Notes: generated by a model from the letters alone, not told the origin. A stretch of DNA of 64,000 bases from Heterohyrax brucei (GCA_028571685.1 CM053162.1:45480851-45544850); one strand, 5' to 3'. Shown: positions 43,319-55,732, counted from the stretch's first letter. Translations and numbers: made by a program.

Positions 43319-43867
43319 GGAGGTCTGACAATTAGTCCATGAACGTCACTATTCTAAGTGCTACATACCTCATTGTTGAATATCAATATGGTGACCTTCA
43401 AAGTACTCCCCTTGGGAAGCTATGCACCCATGCCAGTGCCAAGTCCACCCTTCAAATCAATTTTGGAACTCTTTCTGGAATGCCCATTGTGCTTGGCGAC
43501 ACGGTGTCAAGTACACGAACTTAACTGTAGAGTTGTCTGTGAGGGAGTTTTTAGTCAGTAAACAAACAACTGTATTGGAACACCCTCCTACTCACCTGAT
43601 CTGGTCCCCAGTGACTTTTTTGTTTATCTGAAGATAGAGGAAATGTTGAAAAGAAGACATTTTGATGGCATTTAGGACATCAAGGGTAATATGATGACAA
43701 CTCTGATGGCCATTCTGGAAAGAGTTCCAAAATTGCGTGGACTAGGCACTGGCCTAGATGCATAGCTTCCCAAGGGGAGTACTTTGAAGGTAACCATAGC
43801 CATACTCAGCAGTGAGGTGTGCAGCACTTACAACAATTAGGTTCATGGACATAATTGTCAGGCCTTG
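43319..43867 (+). mobile_element. Mariner-like element with ~110-bp inverted repeats
   Basis: Positions 43319-43428 and 43758-43867 are inverted repeats. Both hold (A/C)TTCAAAGTACTCCCCTTGG, and both outer ends read GG(T/C)CTGACAATTA. A TA dinucleotide lies directly outside each end (43317-43318 and 43868-43869), the mariner target duplication. Between them, on the plus strand, a frame reads YSPDLVPSDFF followed by EEMLKRRHFDG, which matches the third catalytic Asp region and C-terminus of mariner transposases. The rest of the transposase is deleted, so this is a non-autonomous remnant. Confidence 0.8.
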
Positions 43868-43869
43868 TA

Positions 43870-45767
43870 TTGTTTTAGATATTATATTTAGGTCTTTGAT
43901 CCATTTTGTTTTAGCTTTTATGGATGGTGTGAGATATGGGTCTTGCTTCAATTTTTTGCAGATGGGTATTCAGTGTTGCCAACACCGTTTGTTGAAGAGA
44001 CTGTCATTGCTCCAGTTCACAGACTTAAGCCTTTGTCAAGTATCAGCTGCTCATAGGTAGATGATGTTTTATCTGGGTTCTCTATTTTGTTCCATTGGTC
44101 TATGTATCTGTTTCTGTACCAGTAACAAGCTGCTTTGACTACCATGGTAGTGTAATGGGTTCTAAAATCAGATAATGTGAGGCCTCCTACTTTGCTCTTC
44201 TTCTTCAGTAATTGTTTTCTTACCGGAGGCTTCTTCCCTTTCCATGTAAAATTAGTGATTTGTTTCCCTATCTCATTAAAAAATGCCCCTGGAATTTTTA
44301 TTAGGACTTCATTGTATATGTAGATTGCTTTGGGTAAAATAGATATTTTGATGAAGTTAAGTTTTCCTGTCCATGAGCAAGGAAGTTTTCTCCACTTATG
44401 TAGGTCTCTTGAAGTAGAATCTCATAATTTTATTTGTATAGATCTTTTATAACTCTGGTTAGATTTATTCCTGAGTATTTTATCTTCTTGGGAGCTATCA
44501 TAAATGGTGATGATTTCCTCTTAGTGGTCTCTTTGTTGGTGCAAAGGAATCCAACTGATTTACGCATGTTTTTCTTATATCCTGATATTTGCTAAACTCT
44601 TCTATTAATTCCATTGGTGTGTGTGTGTGTGTGTGTGTGTGTTCATATTCTTCAGGGTTTTCTGTGTATAAGATCATATCATCTATGAATACAGACATTT
44701 TTATTTCCTTATCAATTTGGAAGCCCTTTATTTCTTCATTTTGTCTGATTGCTCTAGCTAGAACCTCCAGACTGATGTTGAATAAAAGTTGTAACAATGG
44801 GCATCCTTGTCTGGTTCCCTTTCTCAAGGGGAACGTTTTTAGTCTTTCTCCATTTAGAATGATGTTGGCTATTGGCTTTGTACTGATGACCCTTATTATG
44901 TGGAGGAATTTCCCTTCTATTCCTATTCTGGCAAGAGTTTTAACACGAATGAGTGTTGGACTTCGTCAAATGCCTTTTCTGCATCAATTGGTAAAATCAA
45001 GCAACTCTTATCTTTTGTTTCATTATGTGGCTGACTGCATTAATTGTTTTTCTAATGTTGAACCATCTCTATATCCTTGGTATAAACCATATTTGGTCAT
45101 GATGAATAATTTTTTTGATATGTAGTTGCATTCTACTGGCTAGAATTTCTGTTGAAGACCTTTGCACCTAAGTTCATGACAGATATTGGTCTGTAATTTT
45201 CCTTTTTTGTGCTATCCTTACCCAGTTTTAGTATCAGAGTTATGCTGGCTTCATAGAATAAATTTGGGAGTATTCTATCATTTTCTATACTGGAAATACC
45301 TTTAGTAATAGTGGTATTAATTCTTCTCTAAAAGTTTGGTAGAATTCTCCAGTGAAGCCATCTGGGCAAGGTCCTTTTTTTGGTGGGAGTTTTAAACTAC
45401 TTTTTCAATCTCTTCATTTGTGATGAGTCTACCAGGTTGCTCTACTATTGTTTGTGTTAGTTTTGGCAGGTATTGTGGTTCTAGAAATCTTTCAGTTTCC
45501 TCTAAGTTTTAAAATTTATTACTATACACTTTTTCATAGTATTCTTTTACTTGCTCTTGGGTCTGTTGTAATATTGCCTATCTCATTTTTTATTCATGTT
45601 ATTTGCTTCCTTTACTGTACCTGCTCCCCACCCCTCACCCCCCACCCCCGGTTTTTTGGTTTTTGTTTTTGTCACTTTTGTCAATGGTTTATTGACTTTG
45701 TTGATTTTTTCAAAACAAAATAAAGAAGTTTTTATTCTGGTTAAATCTTTCAATTATTTTTCTGTAA
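43870..45767 (-). mobile_element. Old L1 LINE, antisense (ORF2 region)
   Basis: The minus strand codes for a degraded L1 ORF2. The frame at 44498-44827 includes GTRQGCPL...[17 protein letters not shown] and [14 protein letters not shown], the last equivalent to the FADD box. Flanking text on both sides is ORF2 in reverse. It ends where an RTE begins near 45768. A (TG)n tract at 44616-44642 interrupts it. Confidence 0.85.
44616..44642. repeat. (TG)n microsatellite
   Basis: About 13 uninterrupted GT units lie within the antisense L1. On the minus strand they insert a run of His-Thr codons in the broken ORF2. Confidence 0.95.
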
Positions 45768-47195
45768 GTCCCGAAGAGCCAAAATACAACCTTGAGTATA
45801 TCCCTGAGTTTAGAGAACATCTCAAGAATAGATTTGATGTATTGAACACTAATGACCGAAGACCAGATGTGTTGTGGAACAACATCAAGAATATCATACA
45901 CGAAGAAAGTGAGAAGTCATTAACAAGACAACAAAGAAAAGACCAAAAGAGATTTAGAAAGAAATTCTGAAACTTCCTGTTGAACACTCAGAAGCCAGAG
46001 CAAAAGGAAGAAATGATGAAGTAAAAGAGTGGCTTGAGAAGACACAGTATTGTACTGATATGTGCAAAGAGCTGGAGATGGAAAACCAAAAGGAAAGAGT
46101 ATGTTCAGCATTTCTCAACCTGAAAGAACTGAAGAAAAAATTCAAGCCCTGAATTGCAGTAGTGTAGGATTCTGTGAGAAAATCATTAAATTACACAGGA
46201 GTCATCAAAAGAAGATGGAAGCAATAGACAGAGTCATGCCAAAAAGAATTGGTTGATATTCAACCATTTCAAGAGGATGCATAAGATCAAGAACTGATGG
46301 TATTTACGGAAGAAGTTCAAGACACACTGAAGGCATTGGTAAAAAGCAAGAAGCCAGAAACTGACCAAGTATCAACTGAGATGTTTCAACAAATGGATAC
46401 AGTACTGGAAGTACTGATTCATCTATGCCAAGAAATTTGAAAGATAGTTACTGGGTCAATGAACTAAAAGAGATCCCATTTATGTCTTTTCCCAAGAAAG
46501 GGGATACAACTGAATGCAGAAATCATTATACAATACAGTGAATATCACATACAAGTAAAATTTTGCTGAAAATGATTTAACCATGGCTACAGTAATATAT
46601 TGACAGGGAAATTCTAGAAATTCAGGCTGGATTCAGAAGATGACACAGAATCAGGGATATTCTTGCTGATGTCAGATGGATTCTGTTTGAAAGCAGAGAA
46701 TATGAGACAGATATTTTTATTGAAAAAAAAGTTTTATTCACCATGTAAAGGCATTCAGGATTTTGGATCATAACATATTATAGATAACATTGCAGAGGAT
46801 AGGAATTATAGAGTATTTAATTGTGCTTATTAGGAATCTCTACATGAATTAAGAGGCAGTCATTTGAGCAGAACAAAGTGATGCTGCATGGTTTAATGTC
46901 AGGAAAGGTGTGAGTCAAGGTTGTATCATTTTACCATACTTAATTTGTATGCTGAGCAAATAATCTGAGAAGCTGGATAATATCAAGAAGAAAGGAGAAT
47001 CAGGATTGGAGGAGGGCTCGTTAACAACTTGCATTATGCAGATTACACAACCCTGCTTGCTGAAAGTGAAGAGGATTTGAAGCACTTACGGATGAAGGTC
47101 AAAGACCACAGCCTTCAGCATGGACTATACCCCAAAATAAAGAAAACAAAAATTCTCATAAACGGACCAATAAGAAACATCACATACACATATAT
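45768..47195 (+). mobile_element. RTE (BovB-like) LINE fragment
   Basis: It begins at the end of the endonuclease (AGAGCCAAAATACAACCTTG), passes through the linker (GAAATTCTGAAACTTCC, AAAAAGAATTGGTTGATATT) and runs into the reverse transcriptase. The frame at 47029-47304 starts MHYADYTTLLAESEEDLKHL, so the catalytic YADD box is mutated to YADY. It ends before the usual RTE 3' terminus, at a TATATA-rich stretch (47188-47222). Multiple stops are present. Confidence 0.8.
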
Positions 47196-47261
47196 ATGTG
47201 TATGTATATATATATGTGTACACATCCACACTTTAAGGTTTTGCCTGTCTAGTGAACCCAG

Positions 47262-47740
47262 CCTAAGGCAACACCAATATTCATTGCAGCATTATTCACA
47301 ATAGCCACAGAAAGAAAAAATCTAAACGACCATCAACCAATGCATGGATAAACACAATGTACTTGCATATATATCACAGAATACTATTCAGCCAGAAAGA
47401 GAAATGAAGTCCTGATACATGGTACAACATGGAGCTTGAAGACATTACGCTGAGTGAAATAATTCCATTACCAAGGGACAAACACCATGACTTCACTTAT
47501 ATAAAAAGACAAAAACGGGCAATTGTACTAAGACCAATGTTTACTAGTGGTTACCAGGGGCAGGAGGGAGGGGGCAGGAGAGAGTACATGCTTAAGGGGC
47601 ACTGAGTTTCTGTTTACAATAATGGAAAACTCACATTGCTTGAGGGCAATAGTTGCACAGCCAATTGCCGAGAATAAGTTATAAACTTGTAAAAAGTACA
47701 ATTAGAAGATGTCATGTGATACACATTTTTACACACATAT
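47262..47740 (+). mobile_element. Old L1 3' end
   Basis: Phrases typical of the terminal part of old mammalian L1s: TTCATTGCAGCATTATTCAC, ACAGAATACTATTCAGCC, CTGAGTGAAATAA, GTGGTTACCAGGGGCAGGAG and AATTGTACTAAGACC. No target duplication located. Confidence 0.75.
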
Positions 47741-47784
47741 ACAAATGTTTCTTGACTGCTCTTAATACTTGGCAGCTAGTTTCT

Positions 47785-47985
47785 TCTACAGCAACTGATC
47801 CAAGAGAAAGAGCAAAGAGAAAGTCACAGTACCATTTATGACCTAGTCTTGGAAGTCATACACTGTTATTTATATCTTATTCTATTCATAAGTCCAGCCA
47901 ACACCCAAGCTGGTGGACTGGTGTAGGTAAGTACTAACTCTTGAAGGGAAGAGTATCAAAGAATGTATGAACATACTTTAAAATC
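47785..47985 (-). mobile_element. MaLR-like LTR fragment, antisense
   Basis: AGTCACAGTACCATTTATGA, CCTAGTCTTGGAAGTCATAC, TTCTATTCATAAGTCCAGCC and CACCCAAGCTGGTGG follow the interior of mammalian MaLR LTRs read in reverse. Partial and diverged. Confidence 0.45.
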
Positions 47986-50124
47986 ACAAAAAAGAGCAAG
48001 GAAGAAGCATTTCTGGGGTGTTAGCACATTACCTCTGTTGTGCTGACTAACAGCTTGAACTCATCTTGTATACCTCTTTGTCATTCTTAAAGATGGTTTA
48101 TAATTCTCAGCATGCTCTATGGCAATGAAAACCAGTCCCAAGTGACCAGGATACTTCTTTCAACTCCACGTACCAAACACCACTCCTACAATTTTCTCCA
48201 TATATGTAATTTTATTTTCATGGATATTGTAGTCTCGCAGTGAAGTTTATAGATGTCCTGAGTTATAGCAATGTTGCAATGAGCTGGCTTGCTGATCTTT
48301 ATCTAGTTTTGATTAAAGATAAAAGTTGTGAAAAATATTGAACTGAGTTTCTTAGCAGAACATTTCCCTAAAAGATGATGATTTTTTTAAGTATGGAGTA
48401 CATACCTAAGAATATTGTTCTATTGTATCTACTCCAAAAATTTTCTAAACTGTTAGCCTATCTTACTTTAAAACGTAAAAGACATGGAAGTGTATTGTTT
48501 ATTCCACCTAAAAGGGAAAGAGCAAGAGTTCTGAAAAATTCTGATTTTTAGATTTCTCTAGCACATTTCTAACTGAGGATTAGAAGTTGCTTAGGACATG
48601 AAGCATGGAATCATTTTACTCAAACTATGCCTAACTCCAAAATACTAGGTGCCATGTTTGCACCTGTTCAGGAAGTGAACCCTTTTCATGTGGTTATAAC
48701 ACAAAAGAGAGAGAGAGAGGGAGAAAGATTTTCTCTTTGTGCCTAGTTCCTTTGTAGCATTTGCAGAAATTCTGACCTTTTGAAGACCCAAACTCAAAAC
48801 CGACATGTAACACAAATAATGAAAAAGACTGGTCAGAGAAGATTGTGCCTACTCATTACCATTTATTTTTACAATATAGGTGTTTTCATTTCAGTCACTG
48901 AACTTCTAAATAGAATCATGTTTCATGAGATTTCTGACATTTCCACTGTCACATTCATCCTTAGCAGAGACACCAACCTTGCTAGTAGGCAAGGCTGTGA
49001 GTGTAATCTGTGAATTTAAAACACAAGGAAAAATGAGTTTCTGCTTTAATTCTAGAAATAAATGATAAATTTGATTATCAGAGGTTAATTATACTTCTTG
49101 GAAAGATTAACTATGTGGAATAGATGCTGAAAATAGCTTGCTAATTCGGGGGCAGAACTGGCATAAAGTAACCAGAAAATTATCATCTTTTCACATTATA
49201 AATTGAATAATATAGAACTAGCATATACCAAAAGTTGAAAAGTCTGGCTCTCTGCCTAAATAACTTTGAGTAGTAAGTTACATAGTTTGCCAGCACCTAC
49301 CATCTGCTGTAATCTCTACCTCTTTACAGGGTTTGAAAACTTATTTTTCTACTTTTTGTTAACACTTTCTAATAGCTTTAATATAGAAATTACTATCTAA
49401 CATTCAAATAGTATGTTAATTTTATAATGTATCACTTTTTAAAAATAAAAACAGAAAAAAGGTAAGTTATTTTCTAGTAACTCGTCTATTTTTTGCCGAG
49501 GAGTTAACAGCTCAGGCCTGAGCTCTGTCTCGATTTCACTCACCATGTACTGAATTCACAGGATCCAGTTACACATAGGAATTTTAAGAGGTGCTTTGGG
49601 AATTTAAATTATTGAAACTAGAAACCAAATGTGTAATTTCAACATTTAATTTCAGATGCATGAAGATAAGATATTCAATATCCCTGACAATTGAATGCCA
49701 TGCTTTTATATTGAATTGCATATTGCCTTTTCAATCTTTGGTTTCCCCATTTCTTCCATAGCCAGAAAACTATATGTGACAGAGTAATAAAGATTAACAT
49801 TCAATTGAAATATTTGCTATTAGGGGGAGTTTTCACTTGAAACAGGTTTATTCTAGATGATACTACACTTGCTAGTGTGGTTGTTACTAACTGAATTGTT
49901 ATCTGGTTCAATTCTCTCCTTTACCCTCAGAGAATGCTACTACCATACTTTTCCAAGTACACTAAGGACACACATCTTTGTTGCTATTTCACACTCTCAA
50001 AAAGAACAGAAATGTCTTGGAAAACAATCAAGATGCTCATATCCCAGTCTAATGTATGTGCCCTTATACTCCCAGTTGCAAGGTAGCCAAATACAAAAAT
50101 CCCACTATCTGAATTACTCAATAT
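47986..50124. other. Unassigned intergenic DNA
   Basis: The longest repeat-poor stretch in the window. It contains a short GA-rich tract near 48706-48725. The frames at 48780-49013 and 49857-50132 show no recognisable domain. No gene is supported. Confidence 0.4.
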
Positions 50125-50290
50125 TGTCATAACAAAAATATCACAAATGAGTGCATTAGAGAACAGAAATTATTTTCACAGTCTAGAAGTCAAAATTCAG
50201 GTTATGGCTAACAATGCCATGTCAAATTTATGCATCTCTAGTCTCCCTTTTGGAAAGAGAAGTGTAAGGACCAACAATTTAAATCAAGAA
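50125..50290 (-). mobile_element. Probable MaLR-like LTR scrap, antisense
   Basis: GTCATAACAAAAATATCACA, CAGAAATTATTTTCACAGTC and TAGAAGTCAAAATTCAGG follow the order seen in the antisense LTR at 29395. Only a fragment survives. Confidence 0.4.
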
Positions 50291-50631
50291 TTAGACATAT
50301 TTTGACAAGCACATTACTTGAAATCTACATACCCAGTGAGTGCACTTAATCTCATTACATTCACTGAACTTCAGAACTAAAGCTCAGCTATCTTTAGAGC
50401 GAGCGTCTGTAGATTTTAGTTGCCAGTATTATCTACATGTGTCAAAAGTCACTCACTAGAAATATATGATTTATATTCGCAGCATTTTTTACATGTAACT
50501 AACTGTATTCATATAAGGTTGGATTCTTTTGTGGCCAGTCTCTATGTGGGAATTTTTTAAAGAGGAAATTAAAAAATTATACTCTCCTAGCTTTAATGGG
50601 TCACTGTTATTATTAATTTTTTTTTAAATTT

Positions 50632-51415
50632 ATACAGACACATTCACATACCACAAAATTTACCCTTTCAAGTATACAAAGTCCAGTGGCTTCAGTGTAT
50701 TCCCAGGGCTGTGCACCTATCAGGTCCCTCAGTGGCACAAATAATTTGTACTTCCCTACTAACTTATAAGATAGCAGTTTCAATCTACCCAGTGGTACCA
50801 TGGAAAGAAAGCTGGGTGATCTATTTTTATAAAGATTATAGTCATGAAAACCCTATGGGGAAGGTCTACTCTGTAACACAACGGGTCATCAGGAGCTGAA
50901 ATAGACCTAACAGCAACAGATTTGGTTTTGACATTGGCATAACTATTACTGCTATCTAATTTCAGAATACATTCATCACTCCAAAACGCAACCCCATTAG
51001 CAATCATTCCTCATGCCCCTCGGCCCCTGGTAACCACTAATACACCTTCAGTCTTAACGGACCTGCCTATTCTGGACATTCTATATAAACATAATCAAAT
51101 ACAATGCGTTTCTTTGTGAATTCTTTCACTTAATATAATGTTTTCAAGGTTAGACCATGGTGTAGCATGTATCAGTATTTCATTCATTTTATAGTTGCAT
51201 AGCATTCTATTGCATAGATACACATTGTGTATTTGTCTTCATTTGATGGGTTGCTCTCACTTTTTGGCTATTGTGAATAATGCTGCTATACACACTTGTA
51301 TACAAGTTTTTGAGTGGACAAATGTTTTGTCATTTTCAGCATACAAGTCTGGTATTTTTTTATTAAAATACTTTACTCCTATGCATTTTATTATTTTGAT
51401 ACTACTGTAAATGGT
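50632..51415 (-). mobile_element. Old L1 LINE, antisense, 3' UTR part
   Basis: Antisense L1 3' UTR phrases: CACATACCACAAAATTTACC, CATTCATCACTCCAAAACG, TAACCACTAATACACC, CACTTAATATAATGTTTTCAAGG and TTTTTGGCTATTGTGAATAA. An AfroSINE is nested at 50721-50930. It continues at 52261 after unrelated DNA. Confidence 0.75.
50721..50930 (+). mobile_element. AfroSINE, long variant, nested in L1
   Basis: It starts CAGGTCCCTCAGTGGCACAA (an A-box-like head), passes AGTTTCAATCTACCCAGTGG and TCATGAAAACCCTATGGGG, and ends GACCTAACAGCAACAGATTTGG. L1 text flanks both sides. Confidence 0.65.
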
Positions 51416-52094
51416 AGTCTTCTCTCCTAGCCCTTCTTCACACCTACTCGCTGCACTGTTCCTTCAAAGCTCACACATGACCTTCCCCTTTGAGCAGAGT
51501 GCCAGAAGATCAGTGTCCTTCAGTCTCTCTCATTCTGAGGCTTCTTTTCGTATTAGAGTTTGGCGGAGGCAATGAAAAATGTATCTGTTCCCTTGGTTAA
51601 GTTCAGAACCAATTACAGCTAGGCAGTTAGAGGTCAAAATATCACTTTTGTTCATGACAAAGCAGTTTAAGGAATGAGGTTTAGGGTTGAGGGTCAAATG
51701 AGCTTGCTAGTGTTTCCTGACATACTTTGCCCTGTTCTGCTGCCACTTGGGCACCCTGAGCAGACCCTGAAAAGACCTCAAAACTGCTTCAATCTGGTCC
51801 AGGATGAAAGTTTATATTCATGCCAAGCCAAGTAGGATCTTTTAAATAGACTCTGTCCAATTATGGCCTGTGAATTAATGATGGGCAGCACGAACCAGGT
51901 GAGGCAAGACGCCAGACTACTGTTCCGGGGATAGCCTTCTACACGGGCACAGAAGGAGTAAGGAAAAAGCACATCATCTCCCAACACTCATCAGGGGTAG
52001 TGCCACAGGAATTCTGGTGAATAAAATCCTCCATTTTATTTCAAAATAATTTGAAAGCAGCCTAACAAGAATGTACCATAACTGATTAACGTAA
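51416..52094. other. Unassigned insertion within the old L1
   Basis: It separates two collinear parts of the antisense L1, so it is or contains inserted DNA. I cannot identify it. The adjoining LTR fragment at 52095-52260 suggests an LTR-related origin, but nothing here proves it. Confidence 0.35.
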
Positions 52095-52260
52095 CATAAG
52101 GACTTTCTTCCAGAGCTGACAAAGGGGACACCTTCCCCTGGAGCGGACACTCTGAGTTTGGACTTGTGGCCTACTAGACCGTGTAGGAATATACTTTGCT
52201 TTGTTAAAGTCATCCATTGGTGTTGTCTCTGTTAGAGCAGCACTAGCTAACTAAAACAGC
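52095..52260 (+). mobile_element. MaLR-like LTR 3' fragment (family of 1057)
   Basis: GACTTTCTTCCAGAGCTGAC, GGAGCGGACACTCTGAGTTT, GTAGGAATATACTTTGC and the end TAACTAAAACA align with the last third of the LTR at 1057-1557. The AATAAA signal is mutated here to AATATA. Confidence 0.75.
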
Positions 52261-52366
52261 TAATGATCATGAGCATCCTTTCATGTATTTGTTGGTCACC
52301 TATGTCCTCTTTGATGAAGTGTCTGTTCATGTCCTTTCCCTAGTTTTTGATTGGACTGCTTGTCTT

Positions 52367-52393
52367 TGACTCATCGGCACTTGGCTTTGGCTG
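52367..52393 (+). mobile_element. 27-bp SINE/RTE tail-only insertion with duplication
   Basis: TGACTCATCGGCACTTGGCT plus TTGGCTG splits antisense L1 text. The L1 word GCTTGTCTT appears on both sides (52358-52366 and 52394-52402), a perfect 9-bp duplication. The inserted bases are the AfroSINE-variant 3' end and nothing more. Confidence 0.7.
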
Positions 52394-53130
52394 GCTTGTC
52401 TTTTTGTTGTTGAATTGTTGATATTTTCTATATATTTTAGAAATCAGACCTTTATCAGTCTTTGTCACAGTTTTTTTTTCTCAGTCCAAAGGTTCTCTTT
52501 TAACTCTCTTGGTAAAATCTTTTGATGAGCTTAAGTATTTAATTATTAGGGCATCCCAGTCATCTAATTTAAATTCTGTCATTTGTAAATTTTAAGGTTT
52601 TCTTTTGAATAGGCTATTTATGACAAAAGTTAAGTCCTCACATTTTAACCCTATGTTATCTTCCAGAAACTTTGTAGTTTTAGCTTTAACATTTAGGTTT
52701 TTAATTCAGAGTGAATTTGCTTGTGTGTATGGTGTGAGGTATAGAAACAGATTAATTTTTCTGCATAAGAGTGTCCAGTTTTGCCAGTATCATGTGTTAA
52801 AAAGACTGTTTTTCTCCACAGAAAAGATTTTTACCCTTTGTCAAAGATCAGCTGTCCATAGATGGATGGATTTATTTCTGGGTTATCAATTCTATTCCAT
52901 TGGTCTATGAACCAGTAACTGAACCAGTAACAGGCTGTTTTGATTACCATGGCTGTATGGTAAGCTTTGAGATGGGAAAAGGTGCAGCCTCTTACTTTGT
53001 TCTTCTATATTAGTTTAGGTACTTAGGACCTTCTTCCTTTCCATATAAAATTGGATATTGGTTTTTCCATCTCATTAAAGAATGTTTTGGGGATCTGAAT
53101 TGCATTATATCTGTAGATCATTTTTGGTAG

Positions 53131-53488
53131 GACACTACACCTCATTTATTGACTATGTCATTATCTAACATTTCTCTTGTACAATAAGAGTAAAAAATCT
53201 ACTATCCTACTATTTTGTTCCCTAACAACTTATGTCCAGCATTTAACAAATGTCAAGGTGTGAGGTAAGAGTAATGCTGGCTGTGATGGTTCAGGTTATA
53301 TGTCAAAGTGGCCAGGCCATGATTCTCATGGTTTGGCGGTTGTATAAGGATCCAATATGTTAGCTATACAATGATGTAGTCATCCTCCACTTTATGACCT
53401 CACGAGGTCACCCTCCATTTTTGCCTAAAGCTGATTTTCACATTAAGAGTTGGTCTTTGGAATTTAACCATGTAGTTAAGTGAAGATT
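53131..53488 (+). mobile_element. LTR-like insertion in old L1
   Basis: L1 text stops near 53130 (CATTTTTGGTAG) and resumes near 53489 (CATACTAACATTTTCACAG). Inside, GTGATGGTTCAGGTTATATG followed by GTCAAAGTGGCCAGGCCATG is the opening of the LTR type found antisense at 7180-7812. The first ~150 bases are unassigned. Confidence 0.45.
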
Positions 53489-54551
53489 GTGCATACTAAC
53501 ATTTTCACAGTGTTAAATCTTCCAATCCGTAGGCATAGAATATTTTTCCTTTTACGTAGATTTCTTTTAGTTTTCCTTGTGTAAGTCCTTTACATCCCTG
53601 GTTACATTTACTCCTAGGCATTTTATTCTTTGGGGGCCATTGTAAGTAGTGCTGTTTCCTTGATTTTCTTTTCAGAGTGCTCCTTGTTAGTGTAGAAGAA
53701 CCTAACTGATTTTTGTGTATTGATCTCGTACCCTGCCACTTTGCTGAACTCTTCTATTAGTTTCAGTAACTTTCTTGTGGAGTCTCTGAGATTTAGGATA
53801 ATGTATAGGATAATGTAATCTGTGAATAAAGGTAGTTTTACTTCTGACTTTCCCTTTTGGATGCCCTTTACTTCCCTTTCTTACCTTATTGCTCTAGCTA
53901 GGACTTCTAGTACAACACTGAATGAAGTACAATACTGAATAAGAGCAATGACAAAGGGCATCCTTGTCTCATTCTTGTTCTCAAGGGGTATGTTCTTAAT
54001 CTTTCTCCATTGAGAATAATTTTGGCTGTTGGTTTAGCATATATGCCCTTCATTATGCTGAAGAATTTCCCTGCAATTTCTATTTTTCTGGGAGTTTTTT
54101 TAAACCAGGAAACAGTGTTGTATTTTATTATATGCTTTTTATACATTGAGATGATCACATGATTCTTTTCAGTTTTTAAAAAATTTATGTGGTGAATTAC
54201 ACTGATGATTTGTGTGATGTTGAATCATTCTTGCATCCTTGATACGAATCCCATTTGATCATGATTTATTTTTATTATGTTTTATATACTGTTGAATTCT
54301 ATTGGCTAGAATTTTGTTGAGAATTTTTGCAACTATATTCATGAGGGATATTGGTCTATAATTTTCTTTTCTGTGGTGTTTTTGCCTGGCTTTGGTATCA
54401 GGGTTATGCTGGCTTCACAGAATTATGGAAGTATTCCTTAATTTCTATGTCTGTAGCAGACTGAACTGGTGTTAACTCTTCTCTGAATATTTGGGCCTTT
54501 TAAGGAAACATGATGTTTGTGCCTTTTAAGTAAAGCAGAATCAGAATCAGA

Positions 54552-54632
54552 TCTGGAATGCTGTTGTGTGCTATCAAGTCAATTCCAACTGAGAATTGAC
54601 AGAGTAGACCTGCCCCTGTAAGGTTATTAGGT
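54552..54632 (-). mobile_element. Degraded AfroSINE tail
   Basis: GTGCTATCAAGTCAATTCCA, ACAGAGTAGACCTGCCCCTG and TAAGGTTATT resemble the 3' half of an AfroSINE in reverse. The head is missing. Confidence 0.4.
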
Positions 54633-54730
54633 TACAGATATGTCCCAAGAATCTCAGACCATTTCAGATATATTCTAGGCACTCGGTAACTATTTTTGAA
54701 TGAACGGTTGGATGTCTTATATAACCCCCA

Positions 54731-54880
54731 AATCCACTGCTTTTGAGTGGATTCAGACTCATAGCAACACCATAGGGTAGAGTAGAATTGCTGAAATGGT
54801 TTCCAAGGAGCAGTGGAGTAGATGTGAGCCAATCTTCTGGTTAATAGTGGAGCTTTTAACCACTGGACCACCAGAGTTCT
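54731..54880 (-). mobile_element. AfroSINE, antisense
   Basis: AATCCACTGCTTTTGAGTGG, GATTCAGACTCATAGCAACA, TTTCCAAGGAGCAGTGG, GTTAATAGTGG and CTGGACCACCAGAGTTCTG follow the reversed AfroSINE order. Confidence 0.75.
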
Positions 54881-54899
54881 GTCTTGTAGAAAGCCACTT

Positions 54900-55732
54900 C
54901 TAGTTGTTTCCTTAGTTTCTGAGCAAGTAATAATGTATTCATTTCATAGATGATTATCAAATGTTTGCTGACAAGTAGTATGACTAAGAACTTTCTCCTA
55001 ACCCCCCCTTTTTTTTAACAAATAAGAAACACAAAATGAAAATTTAATACAAAAGATAATGAAAGGGTGGAAGTACACCTGAACTTTAGCTCTGTTGAAG
55101 ACTGCAGATCACTTGCTAATTCATTCAAAATACAGTTAACAAGCAACTAGTATACACAAGACGTTACCCAAAAACCATAAGCAGTCTTCCTATCAGCCTT
55201 CTAATCCCAGAGGTGGGATTAGCTTCCTTTAAAGCTAAGGATAGTTACATGACACCATTCTGAACAGTACAATGCAAAGGAAAACCTACTAGAGGAACGA
55301 TTTGAGAAAGGTAGGTTTTCCCTGGTTTAAAAACAAGAGAGTGAGAAAGAGGCAAGTAAATGGACGGCTCTCTCCAGAAGTGGCCCCTCTTCCTGCTTAT
55401 GTAAATGGTTGTACATTTGTAGGTTTAGCAATCATATTGTGACCATGAAGTGAGGGCAAAGGGAATCACAGAGACATCAAACTAGAGCCCTTATATTAAG
55501 TTGCTAAACCAATGTCAGCAAGCATCTCACTTTGGACCTCTTGTTAGGTTGAACAAATAAGCCCCTCTTATTTAGAATCTATTATTCTATTGTTCTGTCA
55601 CTTGTAGCTGAAAACATCCTCAAACTAGTAGATTAAAAAAAAAAAAACTCTAATACAATCTGAAAAATAACGTGTCATTTGAAATACCTTTAAAATGTCT
55701 GTTTGCTTCTGTAATTGTGCTTGTCCATAGCA
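54900..55732. other. Unassigned intergenic DNA
   Basis: No gene or known repeat recognised. A C-T-rich run lies near 55002-55017 and an A12 run near 55635. Confidence 0.4.

Larger units (their letters stand above)
52261..54530 (-). mobile_element. Old L1 LINE, antisense, ORF2 part
   Basis: Antisense ORF2 and its 3' flank: CTTTCATGTATTTGTTGGTC, TTTATCAGTCTTTG, ATTCTATTCCATTGGTCTAT, GATCTCGTACCCTGCCACTT, AATTTTGTTGAGAATTTTTGC. The frame at 53907-54158 (-) includes [10 protein letters not shown] and RMRQGCPLSLLLF from the reverse transcriptase. It is interrupted by a 27-bp tail-only insert (52367-52393) and by inserted DNA at about 53131-53488. Confidence 0.85.

Noticed and set aside
43422..43631. 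Frame ending THLIWSPVTFLFI
   Set aside because: It is an out-of-frame reading of the mariner transposase C-terminus; the correct frame gives YSPDLVPSDFF.
44589..45125. 178-codon plus-strand frame with a VCVCVC run
   Set aside because: It is the antisense of an L1 ORF2 plus a TG microsatellite.
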